Shown here piece after piece: positions 51,915 through 60,508 of a stretch of 64,000 nucleotides of DNA (position 1 is the stretch's first letter; every line of letters starts with the position of its first letter). Source of the stretch: Treponema rectale (lineage in GTDB: Bacteria; Spirochaetota; Spirochaetia; Treponematales; Treponemataceae); contig NZ_JACHFR010000003.1 of assembly GCF_014202035.1 (NCBI RefSeq), positions 1-64,000 on the forward strand, written 5' to 3'. Under the pieces are notes generated by a model, which was not told the origin of the DNA, did not search any database, and was given only the letters and a program-made list of their open reading frames with translations. Both the position numbers and the translations under genes were made by a program.

Positions 51915-53282
51915 TCATTTTACATTTCCGGGAGTGCTTTCTATTCTATATTCAATTTTTGGTTCCGTTTCAATTACCGGAAAGTCTTCTTCGAAAACCG
52001 TAAGGGCTTCCTCTGCTTTTTTCTCAGTTGACAGCTCTTCTTTTTCTGAATCCTCATTCAAAAGAGGTTCATATTTTATGACATAATCTTCATCATCTGC
52101 AACAGGTTTCGCTCTTTCTTCTGTTTTCTGTTTTACAGAGCTTTGTTTTACAGAGTCCTGTTCTTCATAGTCCCCAGTGTCTGTTTTTTTGAGAAGTTCG
52201 TTCCGTTCATTTATTCTGACAAGAAATTTTTCTATAAAACTTTCACTTGAAATTTCATCAATGAGCGTAATTTCATTTTTATTTTTTATGTCAAAGACGT
52301 GCCAGATTGTTCCAGGCTTGCCTTTTGTGATTTTATAAGTGCTGCATTCTTTTTCGCTGTTGAAGTAAACCCTGACCTGTGCTCCGGAATATGAAAGACT
52401 GTCACTGACAGAGTTGCCGGTTTCAGAAAAATTATGTACGTAAAATTCGTAGGTTTCTTCTGCCTTAGGCTCTCTTATTATTACTATTTCAGGACCGTAA
52501 CCGGTTGAATCATCCCGTGCAAGTTTCATGCCGTATTCTGTCTTGTTTCCGAAGAAAACGTGATGTTTTCCGCATATGATGTGGCAGTCCAGGTCTTCCG
52601 GTTCAAAATTCCAGTCGAGAACAATTTTTATGTATTCATAGTCCGGCTTTTTTTCTGTTTTTTCTTCTGAGGTACCGGGAACAGCAGCTTTTGTTTCTGA
52701 AGGAGAAGGAGTTTTGACCGGCTCAATATCTGTAACCGGTTCCGGTTCAGGTTCGATGAACGGCTCAGGTTCTATAATTGTTTCCGGTTCAGCTGCAGGC
52801 TCAGGTTCTGTAATAGTCTCAGGCTCAGTAACAGGTTCAGGCTCTGCAACAGGTTCCGGTTCAGTAACAGGTTCCGGTTCAGTAACAGGTTCCGGGGTGG
52901 TTTTTGATAAATCTGTTCCGGCTGTTTCCCCGTCATCTTTCAGAGGATTAATTGTCCTGCATCTCCAGAAGTCTTTCAGGCGGAGTTTTTTTATGCCGGG
53001 ATTTTCATACAGGCCGGCCTTAAAATCTTCTATTTCTTTTTCTGAATTACATTCTGTTTTTACCAGAACTCTGTAAAAATAAAGAGTTTCGTAGTACGGA
53101 GGAATTGTTTCTGGTGAACAGTAACCGCTTATAAAAGCATCCAGAGAGTTTTCTTTCAGTATCTTTACAGTTTCTTTTGCACTGTCTTTTACCAGAAAGG
53201 AACCTACGCAGATATATACTTCTTCTGCAGTTGAAAAGAGGAACGATAAAAGAAATGCTGTCAGAATAAAAAATTTTTTCAT
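51915..53282 (-). CDS. Exported SPOR-like protein with Pro-Glu repeats and a YfaP-like domain
   Basis: A 455-residue exported protein. Signal peptide ([18 protein letters not shown]) is followed by a SPOR-like region (about 22-110; [20 protein letters not shown]). A Pro/Glu/Val/Thr repeat region (about 125-200) has EPEPVT-type hexads. Next is a domain around residues 220-350 that resembles the YfaP/DUF2135 fold: [32 protein letters not shown] and VRVYF. A charged C-terminal tail ends the protein. It may be a periplasmic or surface peptidoglycan-associated protein. DUF assignment is tentative. Confidence 0.65.
   Translation of the reverse strand: MKKFFILTAFLLSFLFSTAEEVYICVGSFLVKDSAKETVKILKENSLDAFISGYCSPETIPPYYETLYFYRVLVKTECNSEKEIEDFKAGLYENPGIKKLRLKDFWRCRTINPLKDDGETAGTDLSKTTPEPVTEPEPVTEPEPVAEPEPVTEPETITEPEPAAEPETIIEPEPFIEPEPEPVTDIEPVKTPSPSETKAAVPGTSEEKTEKKPDYEYIKIVLDWNFEPEDLDCHIICGKHHVFFGNKTEYGMKLARDDSTGYGPEIVIIREPKAEETYEFYVHNFSETGNSVSDSLSYSGAQVRVYFNSEKECSTYKITKGKPGTIWHVFDIKNKNEITLIDEISSESFIEKFLVRINERNELLKKTDTGDYEEQDSVKQSSVKQKTEERAKPVADDEDYVIKYEPLLNEDSEKEELSTEKKAEEALTVFEEDFPVIETEPKIEYRIESTPGNVK
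52727..52896 (-). repeat. Degenerate 18-bp tandem repeat encoding Glu-Pro hexads
   Basis: The DNA coding for the Pro-Glu region consists of 18-bp units (for example GGTTCCGGTTCAGTAACA on the plus strand). The last copies, at 52851-52896, are exact, while others have diverged. Copy-number change would stay in frame and alter the length of the linker. Confidence 0.7.
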
Positions 53283-53305
53283 TTAATCCTCATGTGACCG
53301 GAATT

Positions 53306-54748
53306 CTATAATAAGGAGAATTTTTCTACTTCGTCAAGTTTTCTAAGCTTTTCCTCATCCAGTTTTACCAGCAGGTTTTTCTCATTTGTAGGAAGAACCA
53401 GGCCTTTCGGACCGTTTTTTGCCCTGCGAAGGTGCTTTACCTGTGTATAGTAAAGGTCTGCCTGTCCGTTTTTACGGGCTTTTGAATGGTATACTGCAAG
53501 ATTTCCGGCGTACAGCATTATGTCCAGCGGGTAGGATTTTCCGCTTCTTGCCTTTATAAAAACATAGCCTCCTGCAAAATCCCTGGTATGGAGCCAAAGG
53601 TCATTTCCCTTTACGTAATGCCTTAAAAGGTCGTCGTTTTCATTTGCCGTACGTCCCACTATGATTGTCCAGCCGTCCAGTTCATAGTGAAGTCCCGGAT
53701 GTGGTTTTTCCGTCTTCTGCTTAGGCGTTGTGTCTTTTCTTAAAAGCTGCTCCAGTTTAAGCACATTTTTTTCGTTCACCATTGCGGCATATTCTGCTTC
53801 AAGAGTGGACAGGGCCTTCCTGCTCATTTCAATGTCATGTTCCAGGGAATCCATTCCGCTTTTAGCTTTTTTATACTGGTCGTAATAAAGCCCTGCATTT
53901 TCCTGGGCTGAAAGTTTAGGATCAATGCGTATGCAGACTTCCCGTCCGGTTTCATAATCAGTACAGGAAAGGGATGAACCGTTTATCTGAGACTGAAATG
54001 CAAGAATAAGGTCTCCGGTGTGTTTAAGCATGCCGGCATTTTCAAACTGTTTCTTTTTTGAAAGAAGATTTTCCAGTGCGGAAGACATTTTGCTGTGCTT
54101 TACGTTGAACCACTTTTCTGCCTGAGCAAGAAGGCTTTCTCTTGAAAGGGAATCTGCGTGTTCCGTGTAGTATTCATCGATAAAACGGTTGAAGGAAAGG
54201 GGAGCATTTTCCTCTGAGTTTCCGCTTCCGTAGTTTCTTACAGGGAATTTCTTAAGGCTCTGCTGTATCTCTTCCGGAGAAAGTTCTTTTTCTTCAGGAC
54301 AGAAAGTTCCTCCCGTAACTTCTCCTTTTTTAGGACGGCGGAACATACAGTCAAGGATTGTTCCCTGTTCATCCGTAACAATTACGTTTGCAGCACCGCT
54401 CCACAGCTTTATGTAAAGAAAGAGTCTCTCTTTCCAGGTGGATACGTCCATTTTTACTATTCTTTCAAAACCTATCTGATGAATATCATTTATGCGCATT
54501 CCCTGAACTTTTGCTTTAAGGAATTCGTTGAAGCGCAGCGGCTTTTTGTTTTTGGGAAACTTCTGGCCGGTGATGTTCAGCCTGCAGGACGAAGGAGTCG
54601 TACAGATGATGAAGTTAAACACGTCTCCTTTATTTACAATCCTGAATCCCAGAGTATCAAATCCCGTTTGTGTTATTTCCTGAATGAATGCTCCTTTAAA
54701 ATCGGTTTCACTTAAAATCAGGTTTATTTCGTTACAATTTAATGACAT
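53306..54748 (-). CDS. NFACT-family RNA-binding protein (RqcH/FbpA-like)
   Basis: A 480-residue protein. The NFACT N-terminal region (about 1-140) is followed by a Lys/Glu-rich coiled coil (about 240-360) and the NFACT-R RNA-binding domain (about 365-450), whose HYELDGWTIIVGRTANEND, GNDLWLHTRDFAGGYVFIK and YYTQVKHLRRAKNGPKGLV (three separate motifs) are diagnostic. Relatives act on stalled 50S-peptidyl-tRNA complexes, adding Ala tails (RqcH). In the N-terminal region the motif usually seen as DR appears as GFERIV here. It is the first gene of the minus-strand run to the OhrR-like gene. Confidence 0.85.
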   Translation of the reverse strand: MSLNCNEINLILSETDFKGAFIQEITQTGFDTLGFRIVNKGDVFNFIICTTPSSCRLNITGQKFPKNKKPLRFNEFLKAKVQGMRINDIHQIGFERIVKMDVSTWKERLFLYIKLWSGAANVIVTDEQGTILDCMFRRPKKGEVTGGTFCPEEKELSPEEIQQSLKKFPVRNYGSGNSEENAPLSFNRFIDEYYTEHADSLSRESLLAQAEKWFNVKHSKMSSALENLLSKKKQFENAGMLKHTGDLILAFQSQINGSSLSCTDYETGREVCIRIDPKLSAQENAGLYYDQYKKAKSGMDSLEHDIEMSRKALSTLEAEYAAMVNEKNVLKLEQLLRKDTTPKQKTEKPHPGLHYELDGWTIIVGRTANENDDLLRHYVKGNDLWLHTRDFAGGYVFIKARSGKSYPLDIMLYAGNLAVYHSKARKNGQADLYYTQVKHLRRAKNGPKGLVLPTNEKNLLVKLDEEKLRKLDEVEKFSLL

Positions 54749-54799
54749 ACAAGCAATTATGGTAGAAAAAAAACTTTATCTCAAGTAAACTGTGTAATT

Positions 54800-56539
54800 A
54801 TGATAAAAGCAAACGGATCTCAGATTATTACAAAATTACTTGAACTTGAAGGAATAAAAACTGTTGCCGGTATTCCGGGCGGTTCAATACTTCCTCTTTA
54901 TGATGAATTAAACAGGAGCAATATAAAACATGTTCTGGTCCGTCATGAACAGGCCGCAGGATTTATTGCCCAGGGTATGACTCGTTCCACAGGAAAGCCT
55001 GCCGTCTGCATGGCAACAAGCGGACCTGGCGCAATGAATCTTCTTACGGCAATTGCTGATGCCCGCTGTGACTCCGTACCTGTAGTTGCCTTTACGGGGC
55101 AGGTAAATACATCCCTTATCGGAACAGATGCCTTTCAGGAAGCAGATACTTTCGGACTCAGTTTTCCTATAACAAAGCACAGCATGATGGTAAAGAATGC
55201 CCTTGAGCTTCTTGAAGCCGTTCCTAAGGCTTTTCAGATTGCTGTAAGCGGAAGACCGGGACCTGTACTTATTGATGTTCCCCGCGATGTTCAGACTCAG
55301 GTTGTTGAATTTGAAAAATGGCCGGAGCTTTCAAAAAAGAAGTCTCCTTCTGTTTCAATAAAATTTGAAACCCCTGAAGAGGAACTGGAAAAAAATGCTT
55401 CCCTCATGGCAGAGGTTCTTCTTAATTCCAGACACCCTGTTCTTTATCTTGGAGGCGGCTGTAATGACGAAAAGGCTTCTGCAGAAATCAAGAAGCTTCT
55501 TAAAGTTATTGATGCGGCTGTAGTAACAAGTCTTATGGGTATCGGTGCTTATCCCCGTTCTGCCTCAAATAATTTCGGTATGGTGGGAATGCACGGAAGT
55601 TATGCTGCCAATAAAGCAATTCATGATGCTGATGCAGTCCTTGCCCTTGGAGTTCGTTTTGATGACAGGGCAACAGGTGCCATTGCAAAATTCTGTCCGG
55701 AGGCAAAAATACTTCATATTGATATTGATGCGGCAGAAATAAATAAAATTCTCCCTTCTTACATTTCAATCGTAAGTGATATAAGAAAAGCCCTTCCTGT
55801 TCTTGTTAAGAAACTTGAGGATACAAAAAATACTCCTGAACTGGGTGAATGCAAGATTGCCAGATTTCAGTGGCTGGGTGAACTTGAGACTGTTTTCAGG
55901 GAATCAGAAAGCATTGAACTTGGACGTCCGGAGGGAGTTTCTTCCGTTAATCCGAGGGCATTCATCAAGTCTATACCTGAAGCTGCAGAAAAAGCCGGCG
56001 TTCATGAAAATGAAATAATTGTAACTACAGATGTAGGTCAGCATCAGATGTGGAGTGCCCAGTATTATCCTGTTGAGCATGCCCGTCAGTTCCTTACCAG
56101 CGGTTCTCTGGGAACAATGGGATTCGGTCTTCCTGTAGCCCTGGGTGCAGCTCTTGCAAATCCTGAAAAAAGAGTTGTATGTATTTCCGGTGACGGTTCC
56201 ATCATGATGAACCTCCAGGAGATGGCAACTCTTGCGGAACAGAATCTTAACGTTACTGTTTTTGTATTTCAGAATGGTTCTCTGGGAATGGTACGCCAGC
56301 AGCAGGAATATCTTTTTGAAAAAAATTACAGTGCAAGTATTTTTGATAAGGTTCCTGATTTTATGACTCTGGCAGCAGGCTTCGGTATTGATGCCGTTGA
56401 TGCATGTGCTGATGCTGAGTGGTATAAAAAAGCATTTACACCTGGACCGCATTTCGTAAAGATTGATATTTCAATGGCAGAAAACGTTCTTCCGTTTGTA
56501 AAGGCCGGTTCTGCAAATATTGATGCAATCAGAAATTAA
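54800..56539 (+). CDS. ilvB: Acetolactate synthase large subunit
   Basis: A 579-residue ThDP-dependent carboligase that condenses two pyruvate molecules (or pyruvate and 2-oxobutyrate), the first step of branched-chain amino-acid synthesis. The ThDP-activating Glu lies in VRHEQAAGF, IDVPRDVQ and the ThDP/Mg site ISGDGSIMMNLQEMATL are typical. FQNGSLGMVRQQQE supports the AHAS branch. No ilvN regulatory subunit gene is adjacent, which makes a separate location or a catabolic role possible. No ribosome-binding site is evident before the ATG at 54800. Confidence 0.9.
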   Translation: MIKANGSQIITKLLELEGIKTVAGIPGGSILPLYDELNRSNIKHVLVRHEQAAGFIAQGMTRSTGKPAVCMATSGPGAMNLLTAIADARCDSVPVVAFTGQVNTSLIGTDAFQEADTFGLSFPITKHSMMVKNALELLEAVPKAFQIAVSGRPGPVLIDVPRDVQTQVVEFEKWPELSKKKSPSVSIKFETPEEELEKNASLMAEVLLNSRHPVLYLGGGCNDEKASAEIKKLLKVIDAAVVTSLMGIGAYPRSASNNFGMVGMHGSYAANKAIHDADAVLALGVRFDDRATGAIAKFCPEAKILHIDIDAAEINKILPSYISIVSDIRKALPVLVKKLEDTKNTPELGECKIARFQWLGELETVFRESESIELGRPEGVSSVNPRAFIKSIPEAAEKAGVHENEIIVTTDVGQHQMWSAQYYPVEHARQFLTSGSLGTMGFGLPVALGAALANPEKRVVCISGDGSIMMNLQEMATLAEQNLNVTVFVFQNGSLGMVRQQQEYLFEKNYSASIFDKVPDFMTLAAGFGIDAVDACADAEWYKKAFTPGPHFVKIDISMAENVLPFVKAGSANIDAIRN

Positions 56540-56546
56540 AATTCCT

Positions 56547-57308
56547 TCAGTTACCTAAAAGCCTTCTGCGGAATTCTGCAGGAGGCAGAGGTCTGTCAAA
56601 TAAGAAGCCCTGGGCAAGGTAGCATTTGTTTTCTTTTAACAGACGTACCTGCTCAACGGTTTCAACTCCTTCAACTATACAGTCAAGACCAAGATCCCTT
56701 GCCATGGAAATCAGGTGTCTGAAAATCGTGTGCTGGCGGTAGTCTGAATCACTTTTCGGAACAAAGCTTTTGTCTATTTTTATAACGTTCCATGGGAGCG
56801 TTCTTATAAGATTCATTGAGGAATATCCGATTCCAAAATCATCAACAGATGTGGTAATGCCTTCCAGAGTAAGCCCGGTCAGCAGGGATTTTAATTCGTC
56901 ATAGTTAACTTCCATTGTGCTTTCCAGAAGCTCAAACTCAATGTACTGGTGGGGAATGCGGTATTTATCGATTGTCCCTACAAGGCGTTTGAGAAGTGCA
57001 TCATTCATTTTGTGGCATCTGGAAAGATTTACTGAGGTTTTGACGACATTAAGTTTTTCATCAAGCCATTTTCTTATATCGCGGCATATATGCTCAAGAA
57101 GATAAAAATCAAACTCAGCAATTTCTTCCATCTTTTCAAGCTGAGGAATAAAAAGGTCCGGCTGAATGAGTTTTCCGTCATGAATCCACCTGCATAAAGC
57201 TTCTGCACCGGCAAGATTGTACCGGAGAAGTGAAACTTTTGGCTGATAGTATACGATGAATTCTTCGTTTTTCATTGCATCTATAATCATCTGTGGAGTT
57301 ACATTCAT
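56547..57308 (-). CDS. EAL-domain c-di-GMP phosphodiesterase
   Basis: A 253-residue stand-alone EAL protein. All catalytic motifs are present: AEALCRW (EAL), NLSRC, FELLES, DDFGIGYSS, KIDKSFV, EGVET and QGFLFDRPLP. Therefore it should hydrolyse c-di-GMP to pGpG. There is no membrane segment, receiver or GGDEF domain. It overlaps the PocR-type sensor gene by 4 bp (ATGA), pointing to tight coupling and probably a sensor-effector pair. Confidence 0.9.
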   Translation of the reverse strand: MNVTPQMIIDAMKNEEFIVYYQPKVSLLRYNLAGAEALCRWIHDGKLIQPDLFIPQLEKMEEIAEFDFYLLEHICRDIRKWLDEKLNVVKTSVNLSRCHKMNDALLKRLVGTIDKYRIPHQYIEFELLESTMEVNYDELKSLLTGLTLEGITTSVDDFGIGYSSMNLIRTLPWNVIKIDKSFVPKSDSDYRQHTIFRHLISMARDLGLDCIVEGVETVEQVRLLKENKCYLAQGFLFDRPLPPAEFRRRLLGN

Positions 57309-58570
57309 TTTGTATCTCCTTTGTCTTCCAGCTGGGGAATGCTTACTACGGTTGTAACTGTTCCTGAGCCATCTTTAGAGATTGAGAAAGTTCCGCTGAG
57401 CTGATGAATGAGCATGTAAACAAGGGGAAGTCCCATTTCCGTAATTATTTTATGAACCAGAAATGCCTTAGATCCGGTAGAAAAATAATCAGAGATAAAT
57501 TTGATTTCTTCATCTGCGGTCCTGCTTTTCTGATTTTCTACAGTCAGTATGAGCATTGTGGCATAGCCTTTTTTTTGTGCAGAAAAACTTACCCTTACTT
57601 TAGAATTGTCAGACTGAAGGATTGCATCCTGAGTCAGTTTGAAGAGTATCTGGGAAATTCTTGTAACGTCACCAAGAATAAATTCCGGCACTGAGTCTTC
57701 TACGTTGAAAATAAGTTCCGGGGAATTTTTCGGAAGGATTTTTTTCAGCCCGTTTGCTGTGATTGTGAAGTCTACGGCAGGTGAATATACTTTTTCGTAA
57801 AGGGCAGCTTTTCCTTCTGAGTCATCGATGAAACTCATGGAATCTGCAACGATGGAATAAAGTTCAGAGCCCTGATCTGCAATTTCTGAGACTCGTTTTT
57901 TTACCTGCGTAAAGTCTTCCATTTTAGCAACACTGGAAATATCACTGGTCCAGTGTTTTATAGCTTCTTCCATTTTCCGGGCCATGTCAGAAATGAACAC
58001 CGCCTGTGCCTTGGAGGCTTTTTCCATCATTTTTGTGTTCTGAAGGGTGGTGTAGTTTTTTAATGCCATTGTAGAAATTACTCCGGCAAGTTCTCCCAAA
58101 AATTCTGCAGCCCTTGCAACTTCCCGGGGATTTTTTTCTTTTGTATTGTAAGCTTCTTTTATATATTCATCAGGATCGAGGTTAAGCCGTATTGCCCTGC
58201 GGCGTAAAAGTGCCTCATCAATTTCAGGCGGACGTACCTGACCTCCGATAAAGCAGCCGGCCAGTTCGTCATTTATTGTAATAGGCATGGCACATTCAAT
58301 AAGGCCTGCATGACATGTATATACGGAAACTTTTCCTTCCTGAATTGCCTTTAAGGTTCCTTTTTTATCGCACAGCCGGCACAGATTTTCTCCCAGTTTT
58401 GACGAGCGGTTCATTTTACTGCAGAAGGTTGTAAATCCGCTTCCTTTAGTAATGGGAATTCCATCTCTGTCTGTAATTAAGGAAGCGATTCCTGTAAAGC
58501 GGGAAAAAACGTCCTGAATTTTCTGGAGAGTCTTTTTGTCTATTAAATCTGTCAGCCTGATAGTGGACAT
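57305..58570 (-). CDS. PocR-domain sensor with degenerate histidine-kinase-like module
   Basis: A 421-residue soluble protein. A PocR ligand-binding domain occupies about residues 5-175 with Cys50, Cys64, Cys67 and Cys86 (ENLCRLCDKKG, YTCHAGL). A helical segment at 180-240 is like a HisKA domain (VFISDMARKMEEAIKHW), but the expected His is Arg198. The C-terminal region (about 280-415) is like a HATPase, but the N-box Asn is Asp315 and no DxGxG motif is seen. It therefore appears to be a non-catalytic relative of a PocR-histidine kinase. It overlaps the EAL gene by 4 bp. Confidence 0.8.
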   Translation of the reverse strand: MSTIRLTDLIDKKTLQKIQDVFSRFTGIASLITDRDGIPITKGSGFTTFCSKMNRSSKLGENLCRLCDKKGTLKAIQEGKVSVYTCHAGLIECAMPITINDELAGCFIGGQVRPPEIDEALLRRRAIRLNLDPDEYIKEAYNTKEKNPREVARAAEFLGELAGVISTMALKNYTTLQNTKMMEKASKAQAVFISDMARKMEEAIKHWTSDISSVAKMEDFTQVKKRVSEIADQGSELYSIVADSMSFIDDSEGKAALYEKVYSPAVDFTITANGLKKILPKNSPELIFNVEDSVPEFILGDVTRISQILFKLTQDAILQSDNSKVRVSFSAQKKGYATMLILTVENQKSRTADEEIKFISDYFSTGSKAFLVHKIITEMGLPLVYMLIHQLSGTFSISKDGSGTVTTVVSIPQLEDKGDTK

Positions 58571-58748
58571 CTTTTGGTAGAAACTCCTGATGTTTTTGAA
58601 GTCAGATTTGACCTGAAACTATATTAACTTATCTGTTAAATTATATATGCAATAATTATAAAATAAAAGCATAATTTCAGAAACCGTCACTCTTTTACAT
58701 ATTTTGAATTCAGTTTAAAGTAGCTGAAGTAAAAGAGAGGTTTTGATT

Positions 58749-59588
58749 ATGATGGATTTACGTGACGCAGCCTGTTTTGGTGTTGCAGGAAATTTTACGG
58801 GGCATCTTGAACAGGCCGGTGAAGCTGCAGATTTTGTTAATGTGGTTACGAAGGAAGCTTCAGCTCCTAAAGCCTTGTTTCCGACTTATATTCCGGGAGC
58901 AGAAAAAAATGTTCCTGAATTTTTATCCGTATTTCCCTTTGACAGTAAGAAAATAATCTTTCCTGCAGGAGAAGAAAAACTTCAGATAGAACCTGAATGT
59001 GCCGTTGTGTTTAATGCTGAATGGAAAGATGGAACTGTAAGGAAACTTGTTTCTGTATGTTTCGGTGCATCAAATGACTGTTCCATAAGAAAAGCAGGTG
59101 CAAAAAAAATAAGTGAGAAAAAAAACTGGGGCTGCAGTTCCAAAGGATTTTCTGATGTACAGATAGAACTTAAGGATTTTTCCGGAAAGGGCAGCTGTAT
59201 TGATTCTTACAGAATTGCAAGTTTTCTTGTAAGGGAAGGTCAGGTACATGATTATGGAGAAGATTCTGCCGTCAGAGATTACAGTTATATATACGGCAAG
59301 CTTTTGGACTGGATCTGCGAAAAACTTAATTCCCAGAAAGATGAAGGGCCTGCGGAAGATATTAATTCTTATTTGAAAGAAGCAGGGTTTCCTTCTAAGA
59401 TTTTTGTTTCCATCGGTGCAACAAGATATACAGAATTTGGAGAATCAAATTTCTTGCGTAACGGGGATGAAGCGGTTGTCGTACTTTATCCGGAAAATGT
59501 TTATGATCATGAACAGATTGTGGAGTGCGTAAAAAATAATTCTTTTGGAGAGGGCATAAGTTTTCTCCGTCAGAAGGTGGTTGTGTGA
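58749..59588 (+). CDS. Conserved hypothetical protein (probably DUF5718 family)
   Basis: A soluble protein of about 279 residues. FGVAGNFTGHLEQAGEA at the N terminus is distinctive and, from memory, characteristic of the DUF5718 family. Later segments are NWGCSSKGFSDVQIELKDF and YRIASFLVREGQVHDYGEDS. There is no signal peptide or membrane segment. An AGAGAGG ribosome-binding site precedes ATGs at 58749 and 58752. The stop touches the start of the tatD gene, so both are likely one transcript. Function unknown. Confidence 0.72.
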   Translation: MMDLRDAACFGVAGNFTGHLEQAGEAADFVNVVTKEASAPKALFPTYIPGAEKNVPEFLSVFPFDSKKIIFPAGEEKLQIEPECAVVFNAEWKDGTVRKLVSVCFGASNDCSIRKAGAKKISEKKNWGCSSKGFSDVQIELKDFSGKGSCIDSYRIASFLVREGQVHDYGEDSAVRDYSYIYGKLLDWICEKLNSQKDEGPAEDINSYLKEAGFPSKIFVSIGATRYTEFGESNFLRNGDEAVVVLYPENVYDHEQIVECVKNNSFGEGISFLRQKVVV

Positions 59589-60488
59589 ATGTTCAGTGAT
59601 ACCCATTTTCATTTTCATTATCTGGTCGAAAAAAATTCTCCTGAGTTCGGAGCAGAACTTCTGTCAAAAATGGCTGATGCTGATGTTTATTTTGGCATGG
59701 ATATCGGTACGGACAGTAGTGATTTGCTTTACAGACGTAAAGTAGTGGAAGACTGTCTTGATCGTATGGACGACGATCACCGCAGAAAGGCAGAAAAGTT
59801 TATGTATTTTTCTGCAGGAATATGGCCGGATATTGATTCAATTGTAAATCGTGAAGAGTGCATTAAAAAACTTGAAGAACAGATTGAGGCTTTTAAGAAG
59901 AAGGATGGTGTTTTTTCAGGAAGACTTGCTGCGATTGGAGAAGGGGGGCTTGATCATCACTGGAATCCTTCCGGAACTGACGGCAGGTGTAAGGAGGATT
60001 TTAATGCTGCCGTTTATAACGGTGAAGCCGAACTTTTTGAAATGCAGCTTCAGCTTGCAAAAAAAATGCAGCTTCCTTTTATCGTTCACTCACGGGATGC
60101 TTATGAGGATACCCTGCAGTGCATAAAAAATTCCGGATACAATAACGGAATCATTCACTGTTATTCTTATGGTCTTGAAGAAGCTAAGTCTTTTCTTGAT
60201 CTGGGGTGGTACATCAGTTTAAGCGGCAGTGTAACGTATACAAAGAAAAGCAGGATGGAAGACATGAAAAAACTTCTGTCATACATTCCTGATGACAGGA
60301 TTCTTCTTGAGACTGATTCTCCGTATCTTGCACCCGTGCCTCTGAGGGGCAATCCTAATAATCCTGTTTTCGTCCGGCATACTTATGAGTTTGTTGCCGG
60401 CTGCAGAAATGTCAGTACGGAAGAACTGTGTGTTCTTGCAGATAAAAACATTTCTGCACTTTTTAATATTCCTCCGGCAGGACTCTGA
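59589..60488 (+). CDS. tatD: TatD-family metal-dependent nuclease/hydrolase
   Basis: A 299-residue TIM-barrel hydrolase. The metal ligands are DTHFHFH (HxH), a Glu in GEGGLDHHW (variant of the usual GEIGLDY), His in FIVHSRDA, His in IIHCYS, and Asp in LLETDSPYLAP. TatD proteins are 3'-5' exonucleases acting on DNA with a role in damage repair; other activities have been reported. The start immediately follows the stop of the hypothetical gene. It is convergent with the GH127 gene. Confidence 0.87.
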   Translation: MFSDTHFHFHYLVEKNSPEFGAELLSKMADADVYFGMDIGTDSSDLLYRRKVVEDCLDRMDDDHRRKAEKFMYFSAGIWPDIDSIVNREECIKKLEEQIEAFKKKDGVFSGRLAAIGEGGLDHHWNPSGTDGRCKEDFNAAVYNGEAELFEMQLQLAKKMQLPFIVHSRDAYEDTLQCIKNSGYNNGIIHCYSYGLEEAKSFLDLGWYISLSGSVTYTKKSRMEDMKKLLSYIPDDRILLETDSPYLAPVPLRGNPNNPVFVRHTYEFVAGCRNVSTEELCVLADKNISALFNIPPAGL

Positions 60489-60508
60489 TTAAAGAACAGT
60501 TTTAAACT

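Noticed and set aside
52714-53076. Plus-strand reading frame rich in Ser-Gly repeats
   Set aside because: It is the mirror of the Glu-Pro repeat of the real minus-strand gene, where the triplet pattern keeps stops out of several frames.
54800-56539. Acetolactate synthase small subunit next to ilvB
   Set aside because: Neither neighbour encodes an ACT-domain protein; the following gene is the EAL phosphodiesterase on the other strand.
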